From NCBI GenBank assembly GCA_036733165.1, contig DAINBB010000046.1, forward strand, positions 1 through 7,218: 7,218 bases of DNA, in the 5' to 3' direction. Under the pieces are notes generated by a model. It was not told the DNA's origin. It did no database searches and saw nothing but the letters and a program-made list of their open reading frames with translations. This DNA is from JAFGGT01 sp036733165 (lineage in GTDB: Archaea; Methanobacteriota_B; Thermococci; Methanofastidiosales; NM3). The stretch's first letter is position 1. Each line of letters starts with the position of its first letter. Of this stretch, positions 4,997 through 7,218 are shown piece by piece. Made by a program: the position numbers and the translations under genes.

Positions 4997-6832
4997 ATGG
5001 GAAAAATATTAGGGATCGACCTAGGTACTACGAATTCTTGCATGGCGGTGGTTGAGGGCGGAAAGGCCACCGTGATTACCAATGCGGAAGGTGAGAGGAC
5101 GACACCTTCTGTGGTGGGTTTCAAAGGAAATGAGCGTCTTGTCGGTTCTGTCGCAAAGAGGCAGGCAGTGACCAATCCGGACAGGACGATCAGGTCCATC
5201 AAGAGACTGATGGGAACTGACAAAAATATAACGATCGATGGAAAGGACTACACACCACAAGAGATCTCTGCGATGATACTCAAAAAGCTCAGGGACGATG
5301 CTGAGAATTATTTGGGTGAGACGATCAACGATGCCGTGATAACTGTCCCGGCGTATTTCAACGATGCGCAGAGGCAGGCAACGAAGGATGCAGGCACGAT
5401 AGCCGGGCTCAATGTCCTGAGGATCATAAATGAACCGACCGCTTCGACCCTGGCCTACGGTCTCGACAAGGAAGGGGACCAGACAATACTTGTCTACGAC
5501 CTTGGCGGAGGCACATTCGATGTCTCCATTCTTGAGATAGGTGACGGCGTGTTCGAGGTGAAGTCAACGGCGGGCGACACTCGCCTTGGCGGTGACGACT
5601 GGAATCAGAGGATAATCGATTGGGTCGTCAAGGAATTCAAGAATGACAGCGGGGTAGACCTTTCTAACGACAAGGCGGCATTGCAAAGGGTGACCGATGC
5701 CTCGGAAAAGGCCAAGATAGAGCTGTCCACCCTCATGGAGACCACGATAAGCCTGCCGTTCATTGCCATGGGCGGCGATGGACAACCGAAAAATCTTGAA
5801 CTTAAGCTGACAAGGTCCAAGCTGGAAAACCTTACGGAGGACCTTCTTGAGAGGACCATGGGCCCGATGAGGCAAGCCATGAAAGACGCCAACATAGAGG
5901 CGGAGAAGATAGACAAGATCCTCCTTGTCGGCGGACAGACGAGATCTCCCGCCGTAAGGAGTATCATCCAAAAGTACTTTGCGAAGGAACCTTACAAGAA
6001 CATCAACCCGGACGAATGCGTGGCAATGGGCGCCGCGATCCAGGGCGGCGTGCTCGCAGGTGATGTGAAGGATGTCCTCCTTCTGGACGTGACGCCACTA
6101 TCCCTCGGTATCGAGACGTTGGGCGGCGTCTTTACAAAGCTCATAGACAGGAATACCACCATACCGACAAAGAAATCCCAGATATTCTCCACCGCGGCGG
6201 ACAATCAGCCCTCTGTGGAGATACACGTGCTCCAGGGCGAGAGGCAAATGGCCAGGGACAACTTTTCCCTCGGCAGTTTCCAGCTTGTGGGAATTCCGCC
6301 GGCCCCCAGGGGCGTTCCGCAGATCGAGGTCACGTTCAACCTTGATGCCAACGGCATCCTGAACGTCAATGCCAAGGACCTCGGGACTGGAAAGGAACAG
6401 GCGATCACCATCAAGTCATCGACATCGCTCAATGACGATGAGATTGATCAGATGATGAAAGACTCTGAGAAGTATGCGGACGAGGACAGGAAGAGGAAGG
6501 AGCTAGTTGAGGCTAGGAACAACGCAGACTCGTTGATATACTCGACCGAGAAGACGCTCAAGGAGCTTGGGGACAAGGTGGACTCATCCAAAAAGGACAA
6601 TATCAACAGCAAGGTGGAAGCGCTAAAGGCGGTCCTGAACAGTGAGGATCCCGAAGAGATAAAGAAGGCCACCGAAGACCTCACGAATGCGCTCTATGAG
6701 GTATCTTCCGAGCTATACAAACAGGCGCAGGCAGAAGGCGCCGGGGCGGAAAATGCGCAAGGTCCGGACAGCGATGACGATGTTGTCGATGCAGACTACA
6801 CCGTGATGGACGACGATGAGAATTCTCCCTAG
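4997..6832 (+). CDS. dnaK: DnaK, Hsp70 molecular chaperone
   Basis: A 611-residue ATP-dependent chaperone that binds exposed hydrophobic peptides. The ATPase domain (1 to about 358) has the phosphate-1 loop IDLGTTNS (7-14), catalytic Lys69 in IKRLMG, 'VYDLGGGTFDVSIL' (166-179) and the adenosine motif 'VGGQTRSPAVR' (311-321). The linker 'DVLLLDVTPLSLGIET' (359-374) leads to the substrate-binding beta domain (to about 475), then the helical lid. The tail 'DDDVVDADYTVMDDDE' (593-608) is the acidic bacterial-type C-terminus. The segment after IKRLMG (71-90) lacks the insertion of about 24 residues found in E. coli DnaK, as in Gram-positive and archaeal proteins. This fits the accepted view that archaeal dnaK was acquired from bacteria. 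The ORF is intact and complete. The stop is TAG, 17 bases before the dnaJ start. Confidence 0.98.
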   Translation: MGKILGIDLGTTNSCMAVVEGGKATVITNAEGERTTPSVVGFKGNERLVGSVAKRQAVTNPDRTIRSIKRLMGTDKNITIDGKDYTPQEISAMILKKLRDDAENYLGETINDAVITVPAYFNDAQRQATKDAGTIAGLNVLRIINEPTASTLAYGLDKEGDQTILVYDLGGGTFDVSILEIGDGVFEVKSTAGDTRLGGDDWNQRIIDWVVKEFKNDSGVDLSNDKAALQRVTDASEKAKIELSTLMETTISLPFIAMGGDGQPKNLELKLTRSKLENLTEDLLERTMGPMRQAMKDANIEAEKIDKILLVGGQTRSPAVRSIIQKYFAKEPYKNINPDECVAMGAAIQGGVLAGDVKDVLLLDVTPLSLGIETLGGVFTKLIDRNTTIPTKKSQIFSTAADNQPSVEIHVLQGERQMARDNFSLGSFQLVGIPPAPRGVPQIEVTFNLDANGILNVNAKDLGTGKEQAITIKSSTSLNDDEIDQMMKDSEKYADEDRKRKELVEARNNADSLIYSTEKTLKELGDKVDSSKKDNINSKVEALKAVLNSEDPEEIKKATEDLTNALYEVSSELYKQAQAEGAGAENAQGPDSDDDVVDADYTVMDDDENSP

Positions 6833-6840
6833 AGGCACAG

Positions 6841-6845
6841 GGTGA
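6841..6845 (+). promoter_or_regulatory. Ribosome binding site that fixes the TTG start of dnaJ
   Basis: GGTGA lies four bases before TTG at 6850. No ATG or GTG in frame lies nearer, and the codons after TTG give the canonical DnaJ N-terminus SKRDYYEVLGV. Confidence 0.6.
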
Positions 6846-6849
6846 GAAA

Positions 6850-7218
6850 TTGTCAAAGAGGGACTACTATGAGGTCCTTGGCGTGCCCAGGGACGCATCC
6901 GAAGACGAGATAAAGAAGACATACCGCAAGCTGGCCAGAAAGCACCACCCCGACATGAATCCCGAGAACAAGGAGGAGTCGGAGGAGAGGTTCAAGGAGA
7001 TATCCGAAGCATACGAGGTGTTGATGGACAAGGACAAGAGGGCCAGATACGACAAATTTGGCCATGAGGGTGTGTTCAATCAGGGTGCGGAGGGCTTCCA
7101 GTGGTCCGACTTTACCCATTACGAGGATATAAGTGACATTTTTGGAGACCTTGGCGGATCGATATTCGACATGTTCTTTGGAGGGGGCGGCAGGAGGTCG
7201 CAGAGGTCAAGCAAGGGC
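6850..7218 (+). CDS. dnaJ: DnaJ, Hsp40 co-chaperone, 5' part only
   Basis: An open frame of 123 codons from TTG 6850 to the window end; the 3' part (expected zinc-finger and C-terminal substrate domains) is not seen. Residues 4-70 are a complete J domain: DYYEVLGV, the conserved basic helix 'IKKTYRKLARKHH', the HPD tripeptide at 33-35 that triggers ATP hydrolysis in DnaK, and 'ISEAYEVLMDKDKRARYDKFG'. A glycine/phenylalanine-rich linker follows ('DISDIFGDLGGSIFDMFFGG', from 93) with DIF motifs. These features mark a type I/II DnaJ rather than an isolated J protein. It is third in the operon, 17 bases after dnaK. The TTG start explains why a search limited to ATG misses it. Confidence 0.95.
   Translation, partial: MSKRDYYEVLGVPRDASEDEIKKTYRKLARKHHPDMNPENKEESEERFKEISEAYEVLMDKDKRARYDKFGHEGVFNQGAEGFQWSDFTHYEDISDIFGDLGGSIFDMFFGGGGRRSQRSSKG

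Noticed and set aside
5564..5971. Long open frames on the minus strand inside dnaK (also 6205-6432, 6448-6684 and 6713-7119)
   Set aside because: They are antisense to highly conserved dnaK/dnaJ codons, have no family match I recognise, and no promoter or ribosome binding site. They arise from the codon pattern of the real genes.
1816..6832. Possible TAG recoding (pyrrolysine)
   Set aside because: TAG ends the M50, nuclease and DnaK genes exactly where the families end, so it acts as a normal stop here.

Overview
The window reads as archaeal chromosome, most likely a euryarchaeote. A Thermoplasmata-like lineage is a reasonable guess, but the sequence does not prove it. The evidence is as follows. 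Arg is mostly AGG and Ile often ATA. Promoters look like BRE/TATA elements with no bacterial -35/-10 pairs. Some starts sit about one TATA-to-start distance downstream, which suggests leaderless mRNAs. Others have GAGGTG-type ribosome binding sites. Intergenic DNA is very AT-rich. The gene families (CBS arrays, CBS-zinc ribbon fusion, stand-alone RAM domain, MagIII-like HhH glycosylase) are typical of archaea. A full DnaK system argues against a strict hyperthermophile. TAA, TAG and TGA all end genes here.

Layout. Positions 1-1617 (minus strand) hold three consecutive CBS-domain genes in one apparent operon: a CBS pair with a C-terminal zinc ribbon, then a four-CBS protein, then a third CBS protein cut by the window edge. 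Positions 1618-1815 are AT-rich intergenic DNA carrying the operon's promoter and the end of the previous unit. Positions 1816 to about 3080 (minus) hold an endonuclease III-related DNA glycosylase whose stop overlaps the start of a small M50 (site-2-protease-type) membrane protease. The glycosylase is divergent from an 80-residue stand-alone Lrp/AsnC RAM domain at 3205-3447 (plus). That gene converges, with a 6-bp overlap, on a lipoprotein-type secreted thermonuclease with a C-terminal lamin-tail domain (3442-4296, minus). From 4443 to the right edge (plus) lies the chaperone operon grpE-dnaK-dnaJ, with dnaJ truncated by the window and starting at TTG.

How the genes work together. GrpE, DnaK and DnaJ form the Hsp70 folding machine: DnaJ delivers clients and stimulates ATP hydrolysis, and GrpE exchanges the nucleotide. 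The three CBS proteins probably sense adenine nucleotides or related ligands, but their targets are not visible here. The glycosylase (base excision repair) and the M50 protease are translationally linked by sequence arrangement only; no functional link is evident.

I see no rRNA, tRNA, CRISPR array, insertion sequence or phage gene. The window is mostly ordinary housekeeping and accessory archaeal DNA. I found no strong candidate for a wholly new system. The points most worth a second look are the three-gene CBS cluster, the glycosylase lacking the AP-lyase lysine, the orphan RAM gene with a palindrome over its promoter, and the exported nuclease with lamin-tail domain.
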